From Clostridiaceae bacterium (lineage in GTDB: Bacteria; Bacillota; Clostridia; Clostridiales; Clostridiaceae): 33,461 nucleotides of DNA. Location of the stretch: positions 1 through 33,461 of the forward strand of contig JAQXTC010000092.1 in assembly GCA_029219285.1 (NCBI GenBank). Direction: 5' to 3'. Below the pieces are notes generated by a model. The model was not told the origin of the DNA, made no database searches, and was given only the letters and a program-made list of their open reading frames with translations. This document shows positions 24,460 to 33,442 of this stretch, piece after piece; positions within the stretch are counted from its first letter, which is position 1; each line of letters starts with the position of its first letter. The translations under genes were made by a program, and so were the position numbers.

Positions 24460-25332
24460 ATGAATTTAAGTAATAGAAGTAAAGGTATAATATATATAAT
24501 ATTATCTGCTTTTGGTTTTGCAATGATGTCAGCATTTGTAAAGCTTGCAGGAGATTTGCCTTCTTTTCAAAAGGCGTTTTTTAGAAATATTATAGCTGCA
24601 TTTGTAGCATTCATTTTAGTTATTAAGAATAAGGATAGTTTTGTTGGTAAAAAAGAAAACCAAAAGTTACTTATTACTAGAACTTTATTTGGAACACTAG
24701 GAATTATTTTTAATTACTATGCAATAGATAATTTAGTATTATCAGATGCAAACATGTTAAATAAACTTAGCCCATTTTTTGTGATTGTTTTTTCGGCTTT
24801 ATTTTTAAAAGAAAAAATAAAACCACAACAAATTATTGCAATGATTGTAGCATTTATAGGAATGTTATTTGTAGTTAGACCACAATTTTCTTTAGATGTA
24901 ATTCCTTCATTAATAGGCGTTCTTGGAGGAATTTCCGCAGCTGCTGCATATACTTGTGTAAGGGCACTTGGAGGAAAAGAAAAAGCTAATACCATAGTAT
25001 TTTATTTTTCTTTTTTCTCAAGTGTAATTCTTTTACCATTTATGATGATTAATTACAAACCTATGTCGATGCTTCAATTTGTATATTTAATTGTAGCTGG
25101 TATTTTTGCAAGTATGGGACAGTTTGGAATAACTCTAGCATATAGATTTGCACCAGCTAAGGAAATTTCAATATTTGATTATACAAATATATTATTTGCA
25201 GCAGTGATAAGCTATGTTGTGTTTGGAACAATACCTATGTACTTAAGTTTTATTGGATATGCTGTCATTTTTTCAGCATCACTATATATGTTTATGTATA
25301 ATAAGAAATTAGATAAAGCAGAAGGAAAATAG
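24460..25332 (+). CDS. DMT (EamA) family transporter
   Basis: This 290-residue protein has ten predicted helices arranged as two EamA repeats (about 8-140 and 150-280). The first repeat starts IIYIILSAFGFAMMSAFVKL; both contain the typical end-of-repeat patterns (KLSPFFVIVFSALFLKEKI, and DYTNILFAAVISYVVFGTIP). Drug/metabolite transporters of this type usually export amino acids, nucleotide-like compounds or other small metabolites; the substrate is unknown. AAGGAGGAAG precedes ATG 24460. A closely similar copy follows directly downstream, so this is the intact member of a tandem duplication. A hairpin with T run separates the two. Confidence 0.92.
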   Translation: MNLSNRSKGIIYIILSAFGFAMMSAFVKLAGDLPSFQKAFFRNIIAAFVAFILVIKNKDSFVGKKENQKLLITRTLFGTLGIIFNYYAIDNLVLSDANMLNKLSPFFVIVFSALFLKEKIKPQQIIAMIVAFIGMLFVVRPQFSLDVIPSLIGVLGGISAAAAYTCVRALGGKEKANTIVFYFSFFSSVILLPFMMINYKPMSMLQFVYLIVAGIFASMGQFGITLAYRFAPAKEISIFDYTNILFAAVISYVVFGTIPMYLSFIGYAVIFSASLYMFMYNKKLDKAEGK

Positions 25333-25340
25333 GATATTTT

Positions 25341-25373
25341 AAGAGTGGAAAATTAAGTTTTTCACTCTTTTTT
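25341..25373 (+). terminator. Terminator between the two DMT copies
   Basis: AAGAGTG-GAAAA (25341-25352) pairs with TTTTT-CACTCTT (25358-25369) around a short loop, with a T run to 25373. The remnant of the same sequence appears after the second copy. Confidence 0.75.
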
Positions 25374-25418
25374 CATTAATAAATTATTATAAAAATAGAA
25401 TTTTATAAGGAGTAAGTT

Positions 25419-26299
25419 ATGAGATTTAGTAAGTTAAGTAATAGAAGTAAAGGTATAATATTTATAATACTATCAACCTTTGGTTTTGCGACTATGTCAG
25501 CATTTGTAAAACTTGCAGGAGATTTACCTTCTATACAGAAGGCATTTTTTAGAAACATAGTAGCTGTATTAATTGCATTTTTTTTAGTATTAAAGGATAG
25601 CAATAGTTTTATAGGTGAAAAGAAAAATCAAAGATTACTTATGGCTAGAGCACTTTTTGGTACATTAAGCCTAATATGTAATTATTATGCTATAGATAAA
25701 TTGGTATTATCAGATGCAAACATGTTAAATAAACTTAGCCCTTTCTTTGTAATTGTATTTTCTGCATTGTTTTTACGAGAAAGGATAAAAGTTCAGCAAG
25801 TAGTTGCAATGATTATAGCATTTATAGGAATGTTATTTGTAGTTAGACCACAGTTTTCATTAGAAATGATTCCAGCATTGATAGGTGTTTCTGGGGGGAT
25901 TTTTTCAGCTGGTGCTTATACATGTTTGAGAGCTTTAAGGGGGAAAGAAAACGCCAATACAATTGTATTCTATTTTTCTTTTTTTCAAGTGTCGTAATAT
26001 TACCTTTTATGATAATTAATTTTAAACCAATGACATTGATTCAATTTATATATTTAATTGGTGCAGGAGTTTTTGCTAGTATTGGACAATTTGGAATCAC
26101 TTTAGCATATAAATTTGCTCCAGCTAAAGAAATTTCAATTTTTGACTATACAAATGTTTTATTTTCTGCATTAATAAGTTTTATTGTATTTGGAACAATA
26201 CCTGTATATTTAAGCTTTATTGGATATGGAATTATTTTTATAGCATCATTATATATGTTTATGTACAATAAAAAGTTAGATTTAGCAGAAATAAAATAA
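25419..26299 (+). pseudogene. Second DMT (EamA) transporter copy, frameshifted
   Basis: This is a tandem paralogue of the preceding gene, very similar over its whole length and including identical long DNA stretches such as the region encoding SDANMLNKLSP. The first frame (25419-25997) ends after FYFSFFQVS; the rest continues in another frame to the stop at 26299. The break is at a run of seven T (25979-25985). One more T would restore FYFSFFSSVVILPF, which matches the intact copy's FYFSFFSSVILLPF. Apart from this, the gene looks healthy: ribosome binding site AAGGAG, no other stops, full length 294 codons. It is either a recent pseudogene, a phase-variable gene, or a sequencing error in the homopolymer. 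Function as for the first copy. Confidence 0.85.
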
Positions 26300-26417
26300 G
26301 ATATTTTATAGTGGAAAATGATTTGTAATTTAATAATTATAAGTATAAATTATTGTAAACTTTAAGAAAAAATAAGAATTCTATGATAGTATATTTTTAC
26401 AGATAGGAGGAATAGTA

Positions 26418-28298
26418 ATGATTAATTATAATAGATTAACTGAAGTAAATAGAAAAAAGATCAATATAGGCACTCGATTTGTACAAGCTATTAAAAATAA
26501 AGATTTTAAATTGAATTTAATACTAATTTTATTAAAGAATTTATTATTTATAGCATTATTATCAGATTCTAAAGCAAATGGAATTAACATAAGTTTAATT
26601 TTCATGTCATTGCCTCCATTTATTATTTGGATAGCTGTGAATGCAACTTTTATATCTTTAGCCTTATTTTTTCAAGGAAAAATGCAGAAATGGATATTTT
26701 GGATATTAAATCTACTATTTACTGTTTTAGTGATAGGAGATATATGGTATTACAGATCTAATTCTATATTCTTGAATTATCATATGTTTGGTATGACAAG
26801 TAATTTGGACAATTTAGGTAGTTCAGTAATATCAATGGTAAGACCCGTAGATTTTGTATTTATAACTGACTTAATAGTTATGGCAGTTTTAAATATAAAA
26901 AATAGAAAAAAAATAAAAAAAGGAAATAGAAATATATTAGGTGGGACGCTAATAATTTTAATATCATTTATATATATAGGATATGCCCATGTAAAAGTGG
27001 ATATTCTTGATGGTGGATTTACCGGACAGATGATTTTAAAGGGGAGCTGGAATCCTAATCAAATGATGGGAAACTTAACACCTATAGGCTATCATATTTA
27101 TGATGGATATGATTTCTATAAACAAACTCAACCTTACACTTTTGAAGGTGAAGAAAAAGAAGATTTAATAAAAACATTAAAATCAATAAATGAAGATAAT
27201 GAAGATAATGAATATGCTGGAATGATGAAAGGTAAGAACTTAATTATTATCCAGTGGGAGTCACTTGAAAATTGCGTTATTAATCAAAGTATTGAGGGAC
27301 AAGAAATAACCCCCAATCTAAATAAACTTATTAATAATTCATTGTATTTCAATAATTTTCATGATCAAACATATGGTGGAACAAGCTCGGATGCAGAATT
27401 AATAACAAATACATCAGTGTTTCCAGTTAGAGAAGGAACAACTTTCTTTAGATATCCTAGTAATAAATATAAATATTCAATGCCAAATATATTTAAGGAT
27501 TTAGGTTATTCAACATTAGCATCACATCCGGATAAAGGTTCTTATTGGAATTGGCTTGCTAACTTAAAAAGCATTGGATATGAAAAATGTCTTGATGCTG
27601 GAGATTATGATACATCAGAGATTATTAATTTAGGAATGTCAGATAAGAGTTATTTAAAACAGTTTGGGGAAGTAATTAAAGAACAAAAAAATCCATTTTT
27701 GGCTTATACAATAACACTTACAAGTCACAGTCCTTTTGATATGCCTGAAGAGGATAGATATCTTAATTTACCATCTAATTTACAGGATACTAAGCTTGGA
27801 GGATATTTTCAATCTATTAATTATACAGATAAATATTTAGGTGAATTTTTAAAGAATTTAGCTGATGAAGGTATTCTTGAAAATACTGTGGTTGCTATAT
27901 ATGGAGATCATGAAGGAGTTCATAAGTTTTATGATGATGAGGTTGAAGCTATGACTGGATTAGAATCATGGATGGAGAAGAATAATAAGGAAATTCCTTT
28001 GATTATTTATAATAAAGATTTAGAAGGAAAAGTACTTTCACAAATAGGTGGACAAGTTGATACTCTTCCAACTATAGCTTATCTTTTTGGGGCATCAAAA
28101 GATGTATATAATAATGATCTTATCCTTGGTAGAAATTTATTAAATACTAAGAAGAGTTATGCTTTACTTTCTGATCGAACTTTATTAGAAGAAGGTTTAT
28201 CAGAAGAAGAAAAGAATAATATAAAAAAGCTAATAGATTATAGTGATGAAATGATAAGAGGAAATTATTATAGTGATGGAGGATGGATGAATGACTAA
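26418..28298 (+). CDS. LTA synthase family sulfatase-fold membrane enzyme
   Basis: This 626-residue protein has five N-terminal helices (about 32-50, 57-83, 91-108, 143-160, 174-190) and an extracellular alkaline-phosphatase-like domain (from about 270). The family uses phosphatidylglycerol to add glycerol phosphate to lipoteichoic acid. Catalytic positions are visible: E281 in WESLEN, the nucleophile T322 in YGGTSSDAEL, and the metal pair in IYGDHEG. Further matches are SMPNIFKDLGY and TLTSHSPFDMP. ATG 26418 follows AGGAGG. Its last 8 bases overlap a small membrane protein gene, so the two are coupled. Which LTA-synthase type (primase, elongase, or another phosphotransferase) cannot be told. 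Confidence 0.93.
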   Translation: MINYNRLTEVNRKKINIGTRFVQAIKNKDFKLNLILILLKNLLFIALLSDSKANGINISLIFMSLPPFIIWIAVNATFISLALFFQGKMQKWIFWILNLLFTVLVIGDIWYYRSNSIFLNYHMFGMTSNLDNLGSSVISMVRPVDFVFITDLIVMAVLNIKNRKKIKKGNRNILGGTLIILISFIYIGYAHVKVDILDGGFTGQMILKGSWNPNQMMGNLTPIGYHIYDGYDFYKQTQPYTFEGEEKEDLIKTLKSINEDNEDNEYAGMMKGKNLIIIQWESLENCVINQSIEGQEITPNLNKLINNSLYFNNFHDQTYGGTSSDAELITNTSVFPVREGTTFFRYPSNKYKYSMPNIFKDLGYSTLASHPDKGSYWNWLANLKSIGYEKCLDAGDYDTSEIINLGMSDKSYLKQFGEVIKEQKNPFLAYTITLTSHSPFDMPEEDRYLNLPSNLQDTKLGGYFQSINYTDKYLGEFLKNLADEGILENTVVAIYGDHEGVHKFYDDEVEAMTGLESWMEKNNKEIPLIIYNKDLEGKVLSQIGGQVDTLPTIAYLFGASKDVYNNDLILGRNLLNTKKSYALLSDRTLLEEGLSEEEKNNIKKLIDYSDEMIRGNYYSDGGWMND

Positions 28299-28536
28299 TA
28301 AAAAAATAATGTACTTATTGATTGCTTTATGTTTTATTATGCCCATAATATCTGTTGAAGGGATTATTCCCTGGATAGTTTCGTTAACATTTATACATTT
28401 AAGCTTTAAGCAATTTGAAAAAAGTAATAATATAAAAAAGGTTGTTTATAATACATTATATTGCGGTAGTATCATTTTACTTTATAATGTTATTGGAAGA
28501 TATATTGAGAAGATATTAGTAGATATGTGGATGTAG
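28291..28536 (+). CDS. Small membrane protein coupled to the LtaS-like gene
   Basis: This 81-residue protein of unknown family has two or three hydrophobic segments (about 6-17, 26-38, 53-66), with basic residues between them. It begins inside the last codons of the LtaS-like gene (overlap of 8 bases) with GGAGGATGG just upstream, so translation is coupled. Coupling suggests a partner or stability factor for the synthase; this is inference. No motif is recognised. The composition and ribosome binding site make it likely real despite its size. Confidence 0.7.
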   Translation: MTNKKIMYLLIALCFIMPIISVEGIIPWIVSLTFIHLSFKQFEKSNNIKKVVYNTLYCGSIILLYNVIGRYIEKILVDMWM

Positions 28537-28568
28537 TGATTTTTTTGTTAAGAGGAGAGTGAGAGTTT

Positions 28569-29366
28569 ATGAGTTGGATTGACAAGTTAGAGAGAAAGAT
28601 TGGTAAGTATTATATTAGGAATTTAATGTGGATAATAGTTATAGGGAGTACAGCAACTTTTTTAATAAATGAATTTATAAATCCTGGATTTAATACAATG
28701 CTTTCTTTAATTCCCTATAAAGTTATGCAGGGAGAAGTATGGAGATTAATAACATTTGTTTTTGTAATGCCTATGTCATTAATATTTGCTGTTTTTGTAT
28801 TATATTTTTATTATATGATGGGAACTAGTTTAGATTATGAATGGGGTGGATTTAAATTTAATTTATACTATTTTATTGGCATGATCGCAACAATAGTAGT
28901 ATCATTAGTAACTAAATTTCCAGCCACAGGATTAGCTTTAAATTTATCTATTTTTTTAGCTTATGCAAAGTTATATCCAGATATGGAGATATTAATATAT
29001 TTTATATTGCCTATAAAAATAAAATATGCAGCATATTTAACTTTAGCTTTTATATTATATAGTGCAGGAAAAAATTTAGTATATGGAAGTATTGGTGGAG
29101 CTGTTATTGCATTAGTACCATTAGTAAATTACCTACTATTTTTCATGAAAACAAATTACAAAAGTGTTAAGACAAAAAAGGCTTCAGTTATAAGGATGAA
29201 AGATTACAAGAAAAAAGTAGCTAAAAATAAAGCATATGCACATAAATGTGCTGTTTGTGGAATTACAGATAAAGATGATCCTAATATGGAATTTAGATAT
29301 TGCAGTAAATGTAGCGGAAAAAAAGCTTATTGTGAAAAACATATTTTTAATCATGAACACAAATAG
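28569..29366 (+). CDS. Rhomboid-like membrane protein without protease residues, zinc-ribbon tail
   Basis: This 265-residue protein has five or six helices in residues 18-192. The rhomboid/derlin hallmark WR is at 58-59 in GEVWRLITF. Family text continues in GTSLDYEWGGFKFNLYYFIG. Where active rhomboids have GxSG, this protein has GLAL (121-124), and the last helices lack the catalytic His, so it should be protease-dead, like derlins and iRhoms. The C-terminal tail (about 200-265) is basic and carries C227-x2-C230, C245-x2-C248, then C255, H258, H262 and H264, a likely zinc-binding domain. ATG 28569 follows GAGGAG. It lies 32 bases after the small membrane gene, probably in the LtaS-like operon, so an envelope function is possible. 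Substrate binding or membrane protein quality control is inferred. Confidence 0.82.
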   Translation: MSWIDKLERKIGKYYIRNLMWIIVIGSTATFLINEFINPGFNTMLSLIPYKVMQGEVWRLITFVFVMPMSLIFAVFVLYFYYMMGTSLDYEWGGFKFNLYYFIGMIATIVVSLVTKFPATGLALNLSIFLAYAKLYPDMEILIYFILPIKIKYAAYLTLAFILYSAGKNLVYGSIGGAVIALVPLVNYLLFFMKTNYKSVKTKKASVIRMKDYKKKVAKNKAYAHKCAVCGITDKDDPNMEFRYCSKCSGKKAYCEKHIFNHEHK

Positions 29367-29429
29367 AATTAAGAATTAAGAGGGAAGAATTAAGAATTGC
29401 GGAAAAAACTCTTTCAGACATTCTTAATT
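29365..29429. repeat. Short direct repeats of AGAATTAAGAATT with an inverted copy
   Basis: AGAATTAAGAATT occurs at 29365-29377 and 29386-29398, and its complement core ATTCTTAATT at 29420-29429. The first copy begins inside the rhomboid-like gene's stop codon. Such AAGAATT arrays look like simple intergenic repeats and could form a weak stem. Confidence 0.6.
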
Positions 29430-29430
29430 A

Positions 29431-29477
29431 AAAAAAATTCCTACATCAGAGTTTATCTCTGATATAGGAATTTTTTT
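29431..29477. terminator. Bidirectional terminator between the rhomboid-like gene and amt
   Basis: A 21-bp stem (29431-29451 with 29457-29477, one G-T pair) has a 5-base loop and seven A and seven T at its ends. It ends the forward genes and the reverse amt gene, whose stop is at 29479. Confidence 0.93.
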
Positions 29478-29478
29478 A

Positions 29479-31152
29479 TTAAGCATTATCTTGTAAAGCA
29501 TCATATCCTTCTTCGCCAGTACGAATCTTTATTACATTTTCAACATCGTATACGAAGATCTTTCCATCACCGATATTTCCAGTGCAAAGAACTTTTTGAA
29601 TAGTATCAGTAACAAGTTTAACTGGTATTTTACATACAATAATATCAACTTTAACTTTTGGTAGTAGGTGAGTATCATATTCAACACCACGATAGTAATT
29701 TTTGTGACCTTTTTGCATTCCACAACCAAGAGCTTGAGTTACAGTTATACCGGTTATTCCGATATTATCAAGTGAGGCTTTTAATAAATCTAACTTATCT
29801 TGATTAATAATTGTTGTAATCTTTGTCATTTTCTTTGGCTTATCCAAAGTTTCAATTGCTACTTCTGTAGCTTGTGTTGCTGCTATATTAGGTACAGTAG
29901 TGTTTTTTAATATAACAGGTGCTGTCATTGGCATGAAATCAGCATAACTATTTGTTATACCATGTTCGTGGTTATCAAGACCATCAATTTCTTCTTGTTC
30001 AGTTACTCTAAGACCTATAGTATGATTAATAACTTGGAAGACTATTGTCATAGTTATAGCAACCCATGCAATTACACTTACAACACCAAGTACTTGTACT
30101 CCTAAGAATTTAGCACCGCCGCCATAGAATAATCCATCTTTAGTAGCAAAAAGACCTGTTAAGATTGTACCAGTTGCTCCACAAAGACCATGAACACCAA
30201 TTGCACCAACTGGATCATCTATTTTTAATTTCTTATCAATAAATTCAATACCAAAAACAACAACGAAAGAAGCAATTAAACCAATGAAGAAAGCACCAAC
30301 AGGTGAAACTACATCACAACCAGCAGTTATAGCAACAAGACCAGCAAGTGAACCATTTAATGTCATTGAAACATCAGGTTTTTTGTAACGAATCCATGTT
30401 ATTATCATAGTTGAAGTAGTAGCAGTAGCAGCTGCTAAGTTAGTAGTTATAAAAATTGAACTCATTGAAATTAAAGCTTCATCACCAGTTGCAGAAACTG
30501 TTGAACAACCATTAAAACCAAACCAACAGAACCAAAGAATAAATACACCTAAAGCACCTAAAGTTAAACTGTGTCCAGGAATAGCATTTGGAGTACCATC
30601 TTTCTTGTATTTTCCAATACGAGGTCCTAAGATTAAAGCACCGATAAAGGCAGCTACACCACCAACCATATGAACAGCAGTTGAACCTGCAAAATCATGG
30701 AATCCTAATTGTGAAAGCCAACCGCCTCCCCAGATCCAGTGACCTGAAATAGGATAAATAACAGCACTAATAATTACACTATAAATACAATATGAAATAA
30801 ATTTTGTTCTTTCTGCCATAGCACCTGAAACAATTGTTGCAGCTGTAGCACAGAAAACAGTTTGGAATATTAGATAAGCAGATGATGTATAACTTCCAGA
30901 AACACCATAATCACCCGAAACTAGAAGATCTAATCCACCGATAAATGAACCATCTCCAGCAAACATAAGACCAAAACCAATTAGCCAAAAGACGATAGTT
31001 CCAAGAGCAAAGTCCATTAAATTTTTCATTATGATATTACAAGCGTTTTTATCTCTGGTAAATCCTGTTTCTACCATAGCAATACCTGCTTGCATAAAGA
31101 ATACTAATACAGCTCCTAGTAATACCCAAATAGTATCGACTGATGAATACAT
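29479..31152 (-). CDS. amt: Ammonium transporter fused to a PII regulatory domain
   Basis: This 557-residue protein joins an Amt channel (1 to about 400, eleven helices) to a complete PII protein (442 to about 552). The Amt part keeps the pore histidines H161 (GSTAVHMVGG) and H321 (GVHGLCGATG) and the start VETGFTRDKN. After a linker, PII begins MTKITTIINQDKLDLLKASL. Its T-loop (about 478-497) contains QKGHKNYYRGVEYD, where Y492 matches Tyr51, the uridylylated residue in enteric PII. IGDGKIFVYDVE and IRTGEEG (nucleotide-binding region) are conserved. In other bacteria a separate GlnK plugs Amt; here the plug is tethered in cis. The start ATG 31152 follows GGGGGGA. It lies 116 bases after glnA, with a leader terminator between them. 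Confidence 0.94.
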   Translation of the reverse strand: MYSSVDTIWVLLGAVLVFFMQAGIAMVETGFTRDKNACNIIMKNLMDFALGTIVFWLIGFGLMFAGDGSFIGGLDLLVSGDYGVSGSYTSSAYLIFQTVFCATAATIVSGAMAERTKFISYCIYSVIISAVIYPISGHWIWGGGWLSQLGFHDFAGSTAVHMVGGVAAFIGALILGPRIGKYKKDGTPNAIPGHSLTLGALGVFILWFCWFGFNGCSTVSATGDEALISMSSIFITTNLAAATATTSTMIITWIRYKKPDVSMTLNGSLAGLVAITAGCDVVSPVGAFFIGLIASFVVVFGIEFIDKKLKIDDPVGAIGVHGLCGATGTILTGLFATKDGLFYGGGAKFLGVQVLGVVSVIAWVAITMTIVFQVINHTIGLRVTEQEEIDGLDNHEHGITNSYADFMPMTAPVILKNTTVPNIAATQATEVAIETLDKPKKMTKITTIINQDKLDLLKASLDNIGITGITVTQALGCGMQKGHKNYYRGVEYDTHLLPKVKVDIIVCKIPVKLVTDTIQKVLCTGNIGDGKIFVYDVENVIKIRTGEEGYDALQDNA

Positions 31153-31184
31153 AAATAATTCCCCCCTAAAAATATAAAATTGTA

Positions 31185-31243
31185 TAAAAAAGTGGCGTGT
31201 TAATAAACTTCAATAATAGAAGTTCAAAACACGCCATTGTGTT
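31185..31243 (-). promoter_or_regulatory. Leader of amt: ANTAR-type hexaloop hairpin overlapping a terminator
   Basis: On the reverse strand, AACAC-AATGGC-GTGTT (31243-31228) makes a 5-bp stem with a six-base loop that has A at position 1 and G at position 4. Its loop and 3' arm (TGGCGTGTT, 31236-31228) instead pair with AACACGCCA (31201-31193), with an inner stem GAACTTC-like, and are followed by six T (31191-31186). The two folds exclude each other. This is an antiterminator/terminator pair of the kind bound by ANTAR proteins. A second hexaloop stem upstream was not found. Confidence 0.6.
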
Positions 31244-31268
31244 ATTAATATTTATTTTGATAAATTAA

Positions 31269-33368
31269 TTAAACTCTAAAAATTAAATCTGAATAACTTG
31301 GAATTGGCCAGTACTTGCTACCAACTAAAACTTCTAATCCATCTGAAGCAGCTCTTGTAGCTTCCATAGCTGGAACAATTTGTGATTTGAAGAAGTTAGC
31401 ATTTTCAAATGCATCTTCATATTCAGAAGCTTTACCAAGTAAAGTGTTTAATTTTTCAACTTCTTCATAAAGCTTGTTTGCTAAAGTTGAAACTTGAGTT
31501 AAAGTACCTTTTTCCATATCGCAACTTGCACTTAAACCAACAGCTTTTTTGCTGATTATTGTATCACTTAAATCTTTCATAAATGAAGTTACTGCTGGAA
31601 GGATTTGTTTTCTTACCATATCAACAGTAGTTAAACCTTCAATATTTATAACTTTTGAATATTCTTCTAAAAGAATTTCATATCTTGAATGCATTTCTGT
31701 TTTAGTGAAGATATGATGTCTTTCGAATAATTCAATATTTTTATCTTTAATATAGTAAGGAAGAGCATCAACTGTAGTTTTAAGGTTTAATAAACCTCTC
31801 TTTTCAGCTTCCTCAATCCATTCATCTTCATAACCATTACCATTAAAGATTATTCTCTTATGCTCTTTAATTACAGTCTTTAATAAATCTTTTAAAGAAG
31901 ATTCGAAATCTTTTGCTCCTTCAAGTTTATCTGCAAATTGACGAAGTTCTTCAGCAACCATTGTATTTAACATAATGTTTGTACATGATATTGAAGCTGT
32001 TGAACCAAGCATTCTAAATTCGAACTTATTACCAGTGAAAGCAAAAGAAGAAGTTCTATTTCTATCTGTTGTATCCTTAACAAATTTAGGAATTATATCA
32101 ACACCAAGTTCCATCTTATTGCCAATATTAGAAGTGTAAGAGTTACCATTACAGAAGGCTTCTAAAACTTCAGTTAAATGATCACCTAAGAACATAGATA
32201 CAATAGCAGGAGGTGCTTCATTAGCTCCAAGTCTATGATCATTACCAGCGCTAGCAGCTGATATTCTTAAAAGATCTTGATATTCATCAACTGCTTTAAT
32301 AACAGCTGTTAAGAATGTTAAGAATTGAAGATTATCTTCTGGTTTCTTTCCAGGTTCTAATAAGTTTTCACCAGTATCAGTTGACATTGACCAGTTATTA
32401 TGCTTTCCTGATCCATTAATACCTTCAAATGGTTTTTCGTGTAGAAGACAAACAAGACCATGTCTTTCAGCAACTTTTTTCATAATTTCCATTGTTAATT
32501 GGTTATGATCTGTTGCTATATTTGTTGAAGCAAATATTGGTGCTAATTCGTGTTGAGCAGGAGCAACTTCATTATGTTTTGTTTTTGCTAGTATTCCAAG
32601 TTTCCAAAGTTCTTCATCTAAGTCATCCATGTATTCAGCAACTCTTGTTTTGATGTTACCAAAATAATGATCACTCATTTCTTGTCCCTTTGGAGCTTTT
32701 GCACCAAGAAGAGTTCTTCCTGTTAATATTAAGTCTAATCTTTGATCATAGTATTTTTTATCTACTAAGAAATATTCTTGTTCTGGTCCTACTGTAGTAG
32801 TAACTTTAGTAACATTATCTTTACCAAATAATTTTAAAACTCTTAGAGCTTGTTTATTTAAAGCTTCCATAGAACGAAGTAGTGGAGTTTTTTTATCTAA
32901 TGTTTCACCAGTATATGAATAGAATACTGTAGGAATACATAAAACATTATCTTTTATAAAAGCATAAGATGTTGGATCCCATGCTGTATATCCTCTAGCT
33001 TCGAAAGTAGATCTAAGTCCTCCTGATGGGAAACTAGATGCATCAGGTTCACCTTTTATTAATTCTTTTCCTGAGAATTCCATAAGGATTTCATTATCAT
33101 CAGTTGGTGATATAAATGCATCATGTTTTTCTGCTGTTATTCCAGTCATTGGTTGGAACCAGTGAGTGAAATGAGTAACGCCCTTTTCAAGAGCCCAATC
33201 TTTCATTGCATTTGCAATAATATTTGCAGTCTCAAGATCTAATGCTGAATTTTCTGCAATTGCTTTTTTTAATGATTTATAAGTTTGTTTTGGTAAATAT
33301 TCTTTCATTGAAGTTTCATTGAAAACTAAATCACCAAAAAGTTCAGGTACACGATTTTTTACATCCAT
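31269..33368 (-). CDS. glnA: Glutamine synthetase, type III
   Basis: This 699-residue enzyme is a type III glutamine synthetase (GSIII/GlnN), much longer than the 440-residue type I. It makes glutamine from glutamate, ammonia and ATP. Visible family patterns are the N-terminal [72 protein letters not shown] (metal and substrate region), and [18 protein letters not shown]. The C-terminal region is helical, and [20 protein letters not shown] is typical. ATG 33368 is preceded by AGGAGG (33382-33377 on this strand). It is followed by amt-PII, giving an ammonium uptake and assimilation pair. The leader carries an antitermination-type structure, so regulation by nitrogen status is likely. Confidence 0.96.
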   Translation of the reverse strand: MDVKNRVPELFGDLVFNETSMKEYLPKQTYKSLKKAIAENSALDLETANIIANAMKDWALEKGVTHFTHWFQPMTGITAEKHDAFISPTDDNEILMEFSGKELIKGEPDASSFPSGGLRSTFEARGYTAWDPTSYAFIKDNVLCIPTVFYSYTGETLDKKTPLLRSMEALNKQALRVLKLFGKDNVTKVTTTVGPEQEYFLVDKKYYDQRLDLILTGRTLLGAKAPKGQEMSDHYFGNIKTRVAEYMDDLDEELWKLGILAKTKHNEVAPAQHELAPIFASTNIATDHNQLTMEIMKKVAERHGLVCLLHEKPFEGINGSGKHNNWSMSTDTGENLLEPGKKPEDNLQFLTFLTAVIKAVDEYQDLLRISAASAGNDHRLGANEAPPAIVSMFLGDHLTEVLEAFCNGNSYTSNIGNKMELGVDIIPKFVKDTTDRNRTSSFAFTGNKFEFRMLGSTASISCTNIMLNTMVAEELRQFADKLEGAKDFESSLKDLLKTVIKEHKRIIFNGNGYEDEWIEEAEKRGLLNLKTTVDALPYYIKDKNIELFERHHIFTKTEMHSRYEILLEEYSKVINIEGLTTVDMVRKQILPAVTSFMKDLSDTIISKKAVGLSASCDMEKGTLTQVSTLANKLYEEVEKLNTLLGKASEYEDAFENANFFKSQIVPAMEATRAASDGLEVLVGSKYWPIPSYSDLIFRV

Positions 33369-33382
33369 TTAAATTTCCTCCT

Positions 33383-33442
33383 AAAAATAAAATAAAGGCA
33401 CTGCACGACAGAAAAAATACTATCGTACAGCGCCTTTGCTGT
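33383..33442 (-). promoter_or_regulatory. Leader of glnA: ANTAR-type hexaloop hairpin overlapping a terminator
   Basis: On the reverse strand, ACAGC-AAAGGC-GCTGT (33442-33427) is a 5-bp stem with a six-base loop having A1 and G4. Its loop and 3' arm also start a 17-bp terminator stem (33437-33421 with 33410-33394, three G-U pairs), followed by ATTTTATTTTT just before the glnA ribosome binding site. If a protein holds the small hairpin, the terminator cannot form. The expected first hairpin of a typical two-hairpin ANTAR site would lie past the window edge. Confidence 0.65.

Noticed and set aside
29365..29429. CRISPR-like array from the AGAATTAAGAATT repeats
   Set aside because: Only two direct copies of 13 bases with an 8-base gap; no spacers of uniform length and no cas genes.
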